Positions 53,978 through 62,714 of a DNA stretch of 64,000 nucleotides are shown here, one piece after another (position 1 is the stretch's first letter; each line of letters opens with the position of its first letter). Origin of the DNA: Oceanobacillus timonensis (GTDB lineage: Bacteria > Bacillota > Bacilli > Bacillales > Amphibacillaceae); NCBI RefSeq assembly GCF_900166635.1, contig NZ_LT800497.1, positions 391,984-455,983 of the forward strand, in the 5' to 3' direction. The notes beneath the pieces were generated by a model. The model did not search any database. It worked only from the letters and a program-made list of their open reading frames with translations, and was not told the origin of the DNA. The position numbers and the translations under genes were made by a program.

Positions 53978-54098
53978 AATGTAATAGTGAACAAGTGATA
54001 TGTAATGAATGTCATTGACACTTAACTCTTCTGTAACTGTATTCTTTTATCTCCTGTGATAGGATAGTCATTGTGAAAAAACATAAGGAGGTTATCAG

Positions 54099-55052
54099 AT
54101 GAGAAAACTCGTAGCAGCGTTATCTGCTGGTTTTATTATTACCGGTGCAGCTGCAACAACAGTTTCCGCTGACGCAAATGAACACAAGGTAGAATCAGGA
54201 GAGAGCTTATGGAAGATTGCGGCTCAATATGATACAAGCGTACAAAACTTACTTGATATAAATAATCTTAAATCAGAGGTCATTCACCCGAAAGATGTTA
54301 TTAAGGTAAGTGAATCCGATGATGAAGATGGGGAAGAAACAGTATACACAGTAGAAAAAGGGGACACCCTTTCAGCTATTGCAAAAGAATTTGATGTATC
54401 TGTGAGTGATATTAAAGAATGGAACAGTCTTTCATCTGATGTTATCGTAGTCGGTAATGAATTATCTATTAACGGAGCGTCAGCTGAACCGGTAACAGAA
54501 GAACCAGCACAAGAAGAAGCTACAGAGGAATCAGCTGAAGAACCAGCACAAGAGGAAGAATCTTCCGAAGAGCCAGCTGAAGAACCAGCACAAGAAGAAG
54601 AATCTTCCGAAGAACCAGCTGAAGAATCAGCAACAGAAGAAGAATCTACTGAAGAAGAAAGCGAACCAGCACAGGAAGAAGCAACTGTAGAACAAACTTC
54701 AACTGAAGATACATCTGCTTCTGAATCAGAAGAGCAATCTTCAGATGATGGTTCTCCAGAAGGCGAAACAATTTCTGTAGAAGCAACAGCATACACAGCA
54801 GACTGTAATGGATGCTCTGGTGTTACTGCAACTGGTAAAGATTTAAGCGAAGATCCTGATGCAAAAGTGATTGCAGTAGATCCAAACGTGATTCCACTTG
54901 GAAGTGAAGTTTATGTAGAAGGCTATGGTCACGCAACTGCTGCTGATACTGGCGGCGCAATTTCAGGAAATAAAGTCGATCTTCATGTACCTTCTCAAGG
55001 AGAAGCTGAAGATTATGGAAGACAACAAGTTAACGTAACAATCGTTGAATAA
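54099..55052 (+). CDS. yocH: Secreted LysM/3D-domain cell-wall protein (YocH-like)
   Basis: A 317-residue exported wall protein. Signal peptide at residues 1-25. Two LysM domains at about 28-72 (HKVESGESLWKIAAQYDTS) and 82-126 (YTVEKGDTLSAIAKEFDVS). Then a disordered linker of about 100 residues built of imperfect Glu-rich repeats (AQEEESSEEPAEEP twice). The C-terminal 3D domain (about 225-317) is an MltA-like fold with conserved Asp residues (VDLHVP, AADTGGAI). The layout equals B. subtilis YocH, a WalR-controlled muramidase, but with a longer acidic linker. AAGGAGG precedes the start. Confidence 0.9.
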   Translation: MRKLVAALSAGFIITGAAATTVSADANEHKVESGESLWKIAAQYDTSVQNLLDINNLKSEVIHPKDVIKVSESDDEDGEETVYTVEKGDTLSAIAKEFDVSVSDIKEWNSLSSDVIVVGNELSINGASAEPVTEEPAQEEATEESAEEPAQEEESSEEPAEEPAQEEESSEEPAEESATEEESTEEESEPAQEEATVEQTSTEDTSASESEEQSSDDGSPEGETISVEATAYTADCNGCSGVTATGKDLSEDPDAKVIAVDPNVIPLGSEVYVEGYGHATAADTGGAISGNKVDLHVPSQGEAEDYGRQQVNVTIVE

Positions 55053-55059
55053 ATGATAT

Positions 55060-55102
55060 AAAAATAGCTTAAGAGTATATGATACTCTTAAGCTATTTTT
55101 TT
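55060..55102 (+). terminator. Terminator of yocH
   Basis: AAAATAGCTTAAGAGTAT pairs with ATACTCTTAAGCTATTTT, followed by TTT. Confidence 0.92.
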
Positions 55103-55210
55103 GCAAAGTGATTGAAATACATAAGTGTTTAGCTATCATTATCAACCATCATCTATTTTTAATCCCTTTAGCAAAAAGTCCAAGGAGAATGTGCTGTTTT
55201 TGTAAACGTC

Positions 55211-55348
55211 TTAATTGTGGATTTCAGTAGCAGTGGAAGCCGGACTTTGTTCAATTTCTTCATTATTATCGTCATGAGCATTTGAATAGCCTAAAGCCCC
55301 TACTGCAGCAATGACAAAAATGAACAAAGTAAGTAGAATCTTTCGCAT
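55211..55348 (-). CDS. Small secreted or membrane peptide, 45 residues
   Basis: A short frame between yocH and kbl on the opposite strand. It begins MRKILLTLFIFVIAAVGALG, a good signal peptide or membrane anchor, and continues with a polar acidic tail (HDDNNEEIEQ, ending ATEIHN). GGAGGG lies 12 bases before the ATG, a long spacing. A plausible minus-strand promoter is upstream (TTGTCC, 18 bp, TATTAT). No family recognised. Coding status is likely but unproven. Confidence 0.5.
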   Translation of the reverse strand: MRKILLTLFIFVIAAVGALGYSNAHDDNNEEIEQSPASTATEIHN

Positions 55349-55547
55349 GGTTCTGTACAACCCTCCATCGTATCTTAAATAATATGCAACTATCTAAGTA
55401 TAGGACAATGTAAGCGTCTTGGCTAGCAGGAAAAACATTTATTTTCATATATGTTCGTTAATTCTGTAAATGAAAGAGGAAGGATATTTATATGTTATAA
55501 TTGAAAAGGCTTACATTGATGAGCGATTTAAGGGAGGATGATACGAA

Positions 55548-56738
55548 ATGACAAGCCGAAATTTGGATCAATTTTTGGAATCTAATATTGCCAATTTAAA
55601 GGAAAAAGGTCTTTACAATGAGATTGATACCGTAGAAGGTGCAAATGGTCCTGAAATTAAAATAGAGGGAAAAAAACAAATCAACCTGTCTTCCAATAAT
55701 TACCTGGGGCTTGCTACGCATCCAGATTTAAAAGATGCGGCAAAGCAAGCGATTGATTCTCATGGCGTCGGAGCCGGCGCTGTACGTACCATTAATGGAA
55801 CCCTTGATTTGCATATGGAGTTGGAAAAGAAAATTTCTCTATTTAAAGGAACGGAAGCAGCGATTGCTTACCAGTCCGGATTCAACTGTAATATGGCAGC
55901 GATTTCAGCTGTTATGGATAAACATGACGCGATTCTGTCAGATGCTTTAAATCACGCCTCCATTATTGACGGCTGCCGTTTATCGAAAGCAAAAATAATT
56001 CGGTTCGAACATTCAGATATGACAGATTTACGTGAGAAAGCGAAAGAAGCGGTAGAATCAGGAGCATATAATAAAGTGATGGTCATTACGGACGGGGTTT
56101 TTTCGATGGACGGAGATATCGCCAAGCTTCCGGAGATTGTGGATATTGCGGAAGAATTCGATTTAATCACCTATGTCGATGATGCCCATGGTTCCGGCGT
56201 AACTGGAGACGGAGCCGGGACGGTAAAGCATTTTGGTCTGCAGGAGAAAGTGGATTTCCAAATGGGCACATTGTCCAAAGCAATTGGTGTCATTGGAGGT
56301 TATGTAGCAGGGAAACAGTCCCTCATTGATTGGCTTAAAGTCCGTTCCCGTCCATTTTTATTTTCTACAGCTGTGTCCCCGGCAGATGCAGTAGCGAGTA
56401 CCAGAGCGATTGATATGTTAATGGAAAGTACGGAATTGAATAAGAAGCTGTGGGAGAAAGGCGCTTACTTGAAAAAAGGATTAAAAGCGCTTGGCTTTGA
56501 TATTGGAAACAGTGAAACACCGATTACCCCTTGTATTATCGGGGATGAAAAACAAGCTCAGACATTTAGTAAGAGGCTATACGAAGAAGGTGTTTATGCG
56601 AAAGCGATTGTATTCCCGACAGTTCCACAAGGTACCGGACGTGTCCGGAATATGCCGACCGCTGCACATACACAAGAAATGCTGGACCGTGCTATCCGCA
56701 TTTATGAAAAGATTGGCAAAGAGATGAACCTCATTTAA
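55548..56738 (+). CDS. kbl: Glycine C-acetyltransferase (2-amino-3-ketobutyrate CoA ligase)
   Basis: A 396-residue PLP enzyme that converts 2-amino-3-oxobutyrate and CoA to glycine and acetyl-CoA. The N-terminal [13 protein letters not shown] is the alpha-oxoamine synthase signature. The PLP lysine is Lys244 ([11 protein letters not shown]), and DDAHGSG (211-217) binds the cofactor. Related acyltransferases (BioF, AlaS-like) cannot be excluded by sequence alone, but the adjacent threonine dehydrogenase settles the role. AAGGGAGGATGA precedes the start. Confidence 0.93.
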   Translation: MTSRNLDQFLESNIANLKEKGLYNEIDTVEGANGPEIKIEGKKQINLSSNNYLGLATHPDLKDAAKQAIDSHGVGAGAVRTINGTLDLHMELEKKISLFKGTEAAIAYQSGFNCNMAAISAVMDKHDAILSDALNHASIIDGCRLSKAKIIRFEHSDMTDLREKAKEAVESGAYNKVMVITDGVFSMDGDIAKLPEIVDIAEEFDLITYVDDAHGSGVTGDGAGTVKHFGLQEKVDFQMGTLSKAIGVIGGYVAGKQSLIDWLKVRSRPFLFSTAVSPADAVASTRAIDMLMESTELNKKLWEKGAYLKKGLKALGFDIGNSETPITPCIIGDEKQAQTFSKRLYEEGVYAKAIVFPTVPQGTGRVRNMPTAAHTQEMLDRAIRIYEKIGKEMNLI

Positions 56739-56826
56739 AAAAGAAAAGGGATGTTCAAAAAAGGATAGAAATACAAAAAGAAATATGCATCATTTTTTGA
56801 ACGGCCTCTAAGGGGAGTTTTCCGAG

Positions 56827-57777
56827 ATGAAAAAAATTTTAATAACTGGTGCATTAGGGCAAATCGGATCAGAATTAACGGAGAAACTTCGTCGCACACA
56901 TGGAGAAGATAATGTCATTGCTTCTGATATCCGTAGCCCTGAGAACCCGTCAGGAATATTTGAAGAAATGGACGTGACCAGGGAAAAAGAGATTTATGAA
57001 ATTGCAAAAAAATACAGGGTTGATACGATTATTCATTTAGCTGCACTCTTATCGGCAAAGGCGGAAGCTTTCCCAAAGGTAGCCTGGGAACTTAACATGG
57101 GAGGTCTTGTCAACGCTCTGGAAGCTGCGAAAGAATTAAATGTAAAATTTTTCACTCCTAGTTCTATTGGTGCTTTTGGTCCGAGTACTCCGAAAAATAA
57201 TACACCGCAAGATACATTGCAACGGCCGACAACGATGTATGGAGTCAATAAAGTAGCGGGGGAACTTCTTTGTGATTACTATTACTCCAGATTTGGAGTA
57301 GATACGAGAGGTGTCCGTTTTCCAGGATTAATTTCTTATGTGACTGCTCCTGGCGGCGGTACAACCGATTATGCGGTGGAAGTATATTATGAAGCGCTTC
57401 GGACAGGGACATATACCTCCTATATTGCAGAAGGAACCCATATGGATATGATGTATATGCCGGACGCATTGGAGGCGATTATTCAGCTGATGGAAGCAGA
57501 TCCTGACAGGTTAAAACATCGCAATGCATTTAATATTACAGCGATGTCTGCAGCGCCCGAGCATTTTGCAGAAGCAATCCGGAAGCACCTTCCTGATTTT
57601 AAAATGAATTATCAGGTAGATCCTGTCAGACAAGGAATTGCAGAGAGCTGGCCGAACAGAATCAATACAGATGCTGCCAAAGCAGAATGGGGGTTTGAAC
57701 CGGTATATGATATGGATGCTATGACAGCTGATATGCTGGAAAAAGTACGTGACAAGATAAAGAAGAATAGTGCATGA
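56827..57777 (+). CDS. tdh: L-threonine 3-dehydrogenase, SDR type
   Basis: A 316-residue NAD-dependent enzyme of the extended short-chain (epimerase-like) family, unrelated to zinc-type Tdh. The NAD motif is [10 protein letters not shown] (7-16). The active site is YGVNK (Tyr and Lys) with the PSSIGAFGP serine region. It oxidises threonine to 2-amino-3-oxobutyrate, which the upstream kbl product cleaves. The gene follows kbl by 88 bases with AAGGGGAG upstream. A strong terminator follows. Confidence 0.9.
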   Translation: MKKILITGALGQIGSELTEKLRRTHGEDNVIASDIRSPENPSGIFEEMDVTREKEIYEIAKKYRVDTIIHLAALLSAKAEAFPKVAWELNMGGLVNALEAAKELNVKFFTPSSIGAFGPSTPKNNTPQDTLQRPTTMYGVNKVAGELLCDYYYSRFGVDTRGVRFPGLISYVTAPGGGTTDYAVEVYYEALRTGTYTSYIAEGTHMDMMYMPDALEAIIQLMEADPDRLKHRNAFNITAMSAAPEHFAEAIRKHLPDFKMNYQVDPVRQGIAESWPNRINTDAAKAEWGFEPVYDMDAMTADMLEKVRDKIKKNSA

Positions 57778-57783
57778 AATAAT

Positions 57784-57825
57784 AAAATGGTGCGGTAAAT
57801 TATATAAATTTACCGCACCATTTTT
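57784..57825. terminator. Bidirectional terminator, tdh and ykpA
   Basis: AAAATGGTGCGGTAAATT pairs with AATTTACCGCACCATTTT across a short loop, between convergent genes. Confidence 0.93.
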
Positions 57826-57843
57826 AAGGAACAAATCCTGCTA

Positions 57844-59469
57844 TTATGCTGTTGTATACATATCGTTTATTTGTTTTTGCAGTTTGTTATCCTGTACATA
57901 CTCATCATAAGACATTTCTTTATCCATCATACCATTTGGCGTTACTTCCATAATCCGGTTTGCAATACTGTTGATAAATTCATGGTCATGGGAAGTAAAG
58001 ATAATTGATCCTTTGAATTTAACAAGTCCGTTATTTAGTGCCTGAATAGATTCAAGGTCAAGGTGATTTGTCGGCTCGTCTAAAATGAGCACATTTGCTT
58101 TCGAAAGCATCATTTTAGAAAGCATACAGCGCACCTTTTCTCCTCCGGAAAGGACATTTGCTTTTTTCTTTGCTTCTTCTCCGGAGAACAGCATTCTTCC
58201 TAAGAAACCACGTAAGAATGTTTCTGTTTCATCCTCAGGAGAGTATTGACGCAGCCAATCTACTAAGTTTAAATCCACACCATCAAAGAACTCGGAATTA
58301 TCTTTCGGGAAATAAGACTGAGAAGTTGTAATTCCCCATTTGTAAGAACCTTCATCCGGCTCCAGTTCTCCAGCAATAATTTGCAATAATGTTGTATTGG
58401 CAATATCATCCTTGCCCACGAGCGCTACTTTATCGTTTGGTTTAAGTGTGAAGTTCACATTATCTAACACTTTCACTCCATTAACGGTTTTCGATAAATG
58501 ATTTACCTGCAGTAAATCATTTCCGATTTCACGTTCTGGATTAAAAGCGATATATGGATACTTCCTGGAAGATGGCTTAATATCATCCAGCGTAATATTA
58601 TCCAGCATTTTCTTACGGGAAGTTGCCTGCTTGGATTTTGAAGCATTCGCACTGAAGCGGGCAATAAATTCTTTCAGCTCTTTGATTTTCTCTTCTTTTT
58701 TCTTATTCGCATCCTGTGCCATACGAGAAGCGAGTTGACTGGACTCATACCAGAAATCATAGTTTCCGACATAGAGCTGAATTTTTCCGTAATCGACATC
58801 CGCAATTTGCGTACATACTTTATTTAAAAAGTGACGGTCATGGGATACAACGATAACGGTATTTTCAAATTGAATCAGGAACTCTTCCAGCCATTGAATA
58901 GCCTGGATATCTAATCCGTTTGTCGGCTCGTCGAGAAGAAGAATATCCGGATTACCGAATAAAGCTTGCGCCAGTAAAACTTTTACTTTTTGTTCTTCCG
59001 GAATGTCAGCCATTTTTAAATCGTGAACAGATTCGTCGACACCGAGACCTTTAAGAAGAACAGCAGCATCAGACTCCGCTTCCCAACCGTTCATTTCTGC
59101 AAATTCACCTTCGAGCTCAGCAGCACGGATTCCATCTTCTTCACTAAAGTCAGGTTTCATATAGATTGCGTCTTTTTCCTGCTTGACCTGGTATAAACGG
59201 TCATGCCCCATTAATACAGTTTCCAGAACAGGGTGTGATTCATAAGCGAAGTGATCCTGTTTTAAAACTGTCAGACGCTGGCCTGGAGTAAGGGATACGT
59301 TACCGGATTGCGGTTCAATTTCACCGGAAAGAATCTTCAGGAAAGTTGATTTTCCTGCTCCGTTTGCACCAATTACACCATAGCAATTTCCCGGCGTGAA
59401 TTTTAAATTAACATCTTCAAAAAGTTTCTTATCACCATATCGTAAACTAACATTGGTTACAGTTAACAT
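57844..59469 (-). CDS. ykpA: ABC-F family ATPase (YkpA/YbiT type)
   Basis: A 541-residue soluble protein with two ABC domains and no membrane part, the same length as B. subtilis YkpA (540). Walker A of the first domain is GANGAGKST (about residues 36-44). The second domain has an altered P-loop, GKDDIANTT, where the lysine and glycines of GxxxxGKS are lost, a known trait of the YbiT/YkpA subgroup. Signature LSGGEKVR and Walker B LILDEPTNHLD are intact. ABC-F proteins act on ribosomes. The ATG at 59469 has GGAGG eleven bases upstream; an in-frame TTG overlaps that site. Confidence 0.9.
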   Translation of the reverse strand: MLTVTNVSLRYGDKKLFEDVNLKFTPGNCYGVIGANGAGKSTFLKILSGEIEPQSGNVSLTPGQRLTVLKQDHFAYESHPVLETVLMGHDRLYQVKQEKDAIYMKPDFSEEDGIRAAELEGEFAEMNGWEAESDAAVLLKGLGVDESVHDLKMADIPEEQKVKVLLAQALFGNPDILLLDEPTNGLDIQAIQWLEEFLIQFENTVIVVSHDRHFLNKVCTQIADVDYGKIQLYVGNYDFWYESSQLASRMAQDANKKKEEKIKELKEFIARFSANASKSKQATSRKKMLDNITLDDIKPSSRKYPYIAFNPEREIGNDLLQVNHLSKTVNGVKVLDNVNFTLKPNDKVALVGKDDIANTTLLQIIAGELEPDEGSYKWGITTSQSYFPKDNSEFFDGVDLNLVDWLRQYSPEDETETFLRGFLGRMLFSGEEAKKKANVLSGGEKVRCMLSKMMLSKANVLILDEPTNHLDLESIQALNNGLVKFKGSIIFTSHDHEFINSIANRIMEVTPNGMMDKEMSYDEYVQDNKLQKQINDMYTTA

Positions 59470-59489
59470 TGTATATATTGCCTCCAATA

Positions 59490-60212
59490 AAATGAAACTT
59501 CACTCAGCGGCCGTTTTGTTTTCCTGCCACCGAATGCTGTTTGAATAAATCAGGGTGTGGGCTTCCATTATTTCCTGTATGTGCAGCGTTATTTTTCTCT
59601 ATCTTGAAGCACGAATTTTATGAGCGTTTACACCGCAGAAAAAATCATTATCAGAATAAGTTTACGTTATTTAGAGATACAATGCAAGATAAGACGGTTA
59701 AATCGTTCAATTCTATCTTTCAATAAGAAAAAACAGCATAGACCTAGAGGCTTAGCTGAAAATATGGCGCTGGGTTATTATCGATAAAGGAAATAGCAGG
59801 TAATATAAAAGTAAGCTGAAAAACCGGTTAATCAAAAAAATAAGATATGCATTTGCGTGAGCATTCGTTGTTTGATCTTATGGAGAAAAAGAGAAATCAA
59901 TTGTACAAGAATAATCAACAGATATGGATACCAAATCAATTCATTTTCATATAATACATCATAAGAACAGGCTAACGAAATATGAAGTGCTTATGATATG
60001 CAAAAAATTACAAATTCATGTAACTGGTGAAACTTATTGCCATTTCATACGTAATGAGAAGGGATAGAGAAGCTGCCAAAATGAATTGAATGGAGTTCTC
60101 TGGTTCTTTCTATCTAGATATCACATATATTTTTTTACTTCAGCTATTGTATATGAAAAAGCTTTTGTATATATTAATAAAAAAGGTATGTCCGAGGAGG
60201 GGGGACAATAAG
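59490..60212. other. Intergenic stretch, no gene supported
   Basis: AT-rich, with short frames lacking ribosome sites. ATAAGAT and ATCTTAT near 59848-59881 could form a hairpin with an inner ATGC/GCAT stem. Nothing else was recognised. Confidence 0.4.
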
Positions 60213-60791
60213 ATGAAAAGCAGGACGGTTTATTTGCTGTTTACGGATACAGGCAGTTATCTGTCACGATTGATTCATCTGTATACCCAGGAGCCGTTAA
60301 ACCATGTTTCGATTGCTTTAGATAGAGAATTAACAGAAGTTTATAGCTTTGGGAGAAAGCAACCTAATAATCCATTTATTGGTGGTTTTGTGAAAGAGGA
60401 TATTTCCTCCCCTTTTTTAAACCAATCCAGATGTGAAATTTATGAACTGGAAGTGACCAGAAAAGAATATGAATATATTACATCCTTTATTCAACATATA
60501 GAAATTGACAAAGAGAAGTATCGTTATAATTTTATCGGGCTGATTGGAGTTATGATGAACGTAAAAATCACACGTCAAACAGCATTTTTCTGCTCACAGT
60601 TTGTAGCTACGATATTACAAAATGTAACGAGCCTTCCATTAACAAAAGATCCATACTTTACCACACCGGAAGATATTCGAAGTGCTTCCAATTTAAAGCT
60701 TGTTTATGAAGGCGTCTTGTTACAGTATAAAAATATAGATTCTTTATCAGAAACGGAACAGCCATCATTATCTTATATTTCTAATTTGTAG
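60213..60791 (+). CDS. YiiX/YebB-type permuted papain-like protein
   Basis: A 192-residue protein of the circularly permuted NlpC/P60 (peptidase C92-like) group. The permuted order is visible: catalytic His31 first (LNHVSIAL), Glu42 (TEVYSFG), and nucleophile Cys127 last (FFCSQFVATIL). Members act as amidases or lipases on membrane or wall substrates. No signal peptide is present. The ATG at 60213 follows AGGAGGGGGG; the frame stays open upstream to an ATG at 60090, but without a ribosome site. Confidence 0.78.
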   Translation: MKSRTVYLLFTDTGSYLSRLIHLYTQEPLNHVSIALDRELTEVYSFGRKQPNNPFIGGFVKEDISSPFLNQSRCEIYELEVTRKEYEYITSFIQHIEIDKEKYRYNFIGLIGVMMNVKITRQTAFFCSQFVATILQNVTSLPLTKDPYFTTPEDIRSASNLKLVYEGVLLQYKNIDSLSETEQPSLSYISNL

Positions 60792-60811
60792 ATTGATGAT
60801 AAAGAATTTTA

Positions 60812-60854
60812 AAGAAAAAGCACAAACGCATGATGAAGCGTTTGTGCTTTTTCT
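60812..60854. terminator. Bidirectional terminator
   Basis: AGAAAAAGCACAAACGC pairs with GCGTTTGTGCTTTTTCT, between convergent genes. Confidence 0.92.
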
Positions 60855-60860
60855 TACCCT

Positions 60861-61520
60861 TTATTCAAATAAATCCTGCATGGCATCCATGCTGACGTCT
60901 TGAATGCCAAGCGTTTCATAAGGAACAACCAGTTTCATCGTAATATTATTTGCTTCCAAATCCATATGCTGTACCGCAACGTCAAAATTCCCCTCCAAAT
61001 CCATATCTGTTACAGCTACATAAATCTCTTGGCTGTCCGGATCGATGGTCACCCATTCAGGCATTGGTAAAAATCGATCCATATATTCCATGATTTTTTT
61101 GTTCGGAAGCTCTAAAAGCCCAACAGAGATAGATTTTTGCTGCAATACCAGGTCGCCATTTGCCTGTTCGATCGGTTCAAGACGGACCGATAAAGGAACG
61201 GTGGATGAAAAGACAGGAAGTTCTCCCATCAGGTGGACATCATCTTCCAGTAAAATACGGTAGTGATGATCCGACCCCTCCAGCAATTTTTCAACATAGG
61301 CATTGATTAAATTGTTTAAATTCTGCTTGGTCGTCTGAATATAAAACTCCGAGCTTTCTTGTTCATCTATCGTAGACTTTGGAGGGAATGCATTATTGGA
61401 AACCGGCCAAAAAATCAGTGCCAGCAATACAAGTAAGATGATACCATTCAAAATAAGAAGGGCAAGAAAGCCGGCCTTCCACTTATTATTTATTTTAAAA
61501 CGTCTGTTTTTTGCTCTCAT
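60861..61520 (-). CDS. ypmS: DUF2140 membrane protein (YpmS)
   Basis: A protein of about 219 residues with one N-terminal span (about residues 15-38) and an external domain; FPPKSTID, NAYVEKLL and LPVFSSTVPLSVRLEP are family-like segments of B. subtilis YpmS. It is encoded 18 bases after the GDSL hydrolase gene, as in the B. subtilis ypmR-ypmS pair. Start uncertain: ATG 61532 and ATG 61520 are four codons apart. Function unknown. Confidence 0.82.
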   Translation of the reverse strand: MRAKNRRFKINNKWKAGFLALLILNGIILLVLLALIFWPVSNNAFPPKSTIDEQESSEFYIQTTKQNLNNLINAYVEKLLEGSDHHYRILLEDDVHLMGELPVFSSTVPLSVRLEPIEQANGDLVLQQKSISVGLLELPNKKIMEYMDRFLPMPEWVTIDPDSQEIYVAVTDMDLEGNFDVAVQHMDLEANNITMKLVVPYETLGIQDVSMDAMQDLFE

Positions 61521-61538
61521 TGTTATGTTCATCCCAAC

Positions 61539-62447
61539 TTAATTAAAATATTCCAGAATGCGCTCAGCCATTAAATAGTATCCGTCATAATTAGGATGGA
61601 AATTATCATCCGCGAATAAATTTACCGTTGTGTCATCGAATAAATCATCAATGGGTACAAAGGTGCTGTTCTCATTTTGGTTGACGATTTCTCTGCCTGT
61701 ATCATTCCAGTTAAGGACAATCTGATCGAGTTCTTCAATGTCTTCAAAATAATTTTTAAAAGGATTAAATATGCCTAATAGATAAATAGAAGCATCATCA
61801 TTGATAGAACGAATTTCGTCAAATATATCATTTAATCGTTCTTCGTAAAAGGTTTGTTCTTCATTAAAATAGTTGATTTCTAAATCCATGATATTTTCTT
61901 TCAGCACCCGCATAATATCATTTGCTCCGATGGTCATAATGACAATATCCGCTTCTTCAAGGGCATCTGCGATTTCCGGCTCTTCTTCCAGCCGCTTCAG
62001 CAATTGATCAGAACGATTTCCACGCTTGCCAAAGTTCGTAAAGTGAATATTCGTATACAGAATCTGCAGTGTTCTGTCTAATATCCCGACGTAACCGCCC
62101 TGGTTGGTATCATCTCCTACGCCTTGTGTCAGGGAATCTCCCAGTGTAACGATTTCTACATCTTCATCGGAAGCAAAATCAAATGTATTCTCCAATTCTT
62201 CATCAACAGCTATGGGGCCATTTTCCTGTTCGTCGTTATTCCCCATGACCTCTTCACTTTCGTCTTCTTGTTCATCTTCTTCATCGTTTGTTTCTTCAGG
62301 CGTAATTTGTTCTCTCAGCGCATCTTCTCTTTCCCTTTGTTCAGAGTTTAACTGGAAATAGGGGAGCTGTAAAATAGCAATAACTGCAATTACAACAACG
62401 AGAAGGGAGCTAATGAGAATAAGCCATTTCTTTTTTGTCATCTTCAT
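61539..62447 (-). CDS. ypmR: SGNH/GDSL hydrolase (YpmR)
   Basis: A 302-residue membrane-anchored lipase/esterase-like protein. One N-terminal span (residues 8-28), then a very acidic linker (about 45-95), then the SGNH domain: nucleophile Ser105 (TLGDSLTQG), Asn176 (GANDI) and the Asp281/His284 pair (ADDNFHPNYDG). The linker is longer than in B. subtilis. Several in-frame starts (GTG 62453, ATG 62450, 62447, 62441) lie just after AGGTG. Confidence 0.87.
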   Translation of the reverse strand: MKMTKKKWLILISSLLVVVIAVIAILQLPYFQLNSEQREREDALREQITPEETNDEEDEQEDESEEVMGNNDEQENGPIAVDEELENTFDFASDEDVEIVTLGDSLTQGVGDDTNQGGYVGILDRTLQILYTNIHFTNFGKRGNRSDQLLKRLEEEPEIADALEEADIVIMTIGANDIMRVLKENIMDLEINYFNEEQTFYEERLNDIFDEIRSINDDASIYLLGIFNPFKNYFEDIEELDQIVLNWNDTGREIVNQNENSTFVPIDDLFDDTTVNLFADDNFHPNYDGYYLMAERILEYFN

Positions 62448-62714
62448 CATCACACCTACGTGTTCTTTTCTTCTAGTTTATGTGGGAGCAAATAAAATTA
62501 CCTATGAATTCAAAAGGAATTTGCTTTCCTGTTTATCTATTTATATTTTAATCAAGGATAGAGAATACTAAACAAATGAAACGAAAAACGCCTTCTAAGT
62601 TTTATGCTAGAAGACGTCACTGAACATTTATTATAACACAAATATACCCATCTTTCTTCTGTGAAATATACCGTAATCGATAGAAGAAAGACAGGTATGG
62701 TGAACTTGTACACA
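62448..62714. other. Intergenic region between ypmR and the sulfhydrylase gene
   Basis: Two weak hairpins: CTTCTA/TAGAAG (about 62594-62615) and CTTTCTTCT/AGAAGAAAG (about 62652-62690). Neither has a convincing T run. No gene was seen. Confidence 0.4.

Noticed and set aside
53972..54017. Forward TGTWA-type direct repeats upstream of yocH as WalR boxes
   Set aside because: TGTTAC/TGTAAT and TGTAAT/TGTCAT are spaced by 3 bases rather than 5; the reverse-strand match at 53961-53977 fits better.
54284..54796. 170-codon serine-rich frame antisense to yocH
   Set aside because: It mirrors the Glu-rich repeats of yocH read on the other strand and has no ribosome site.
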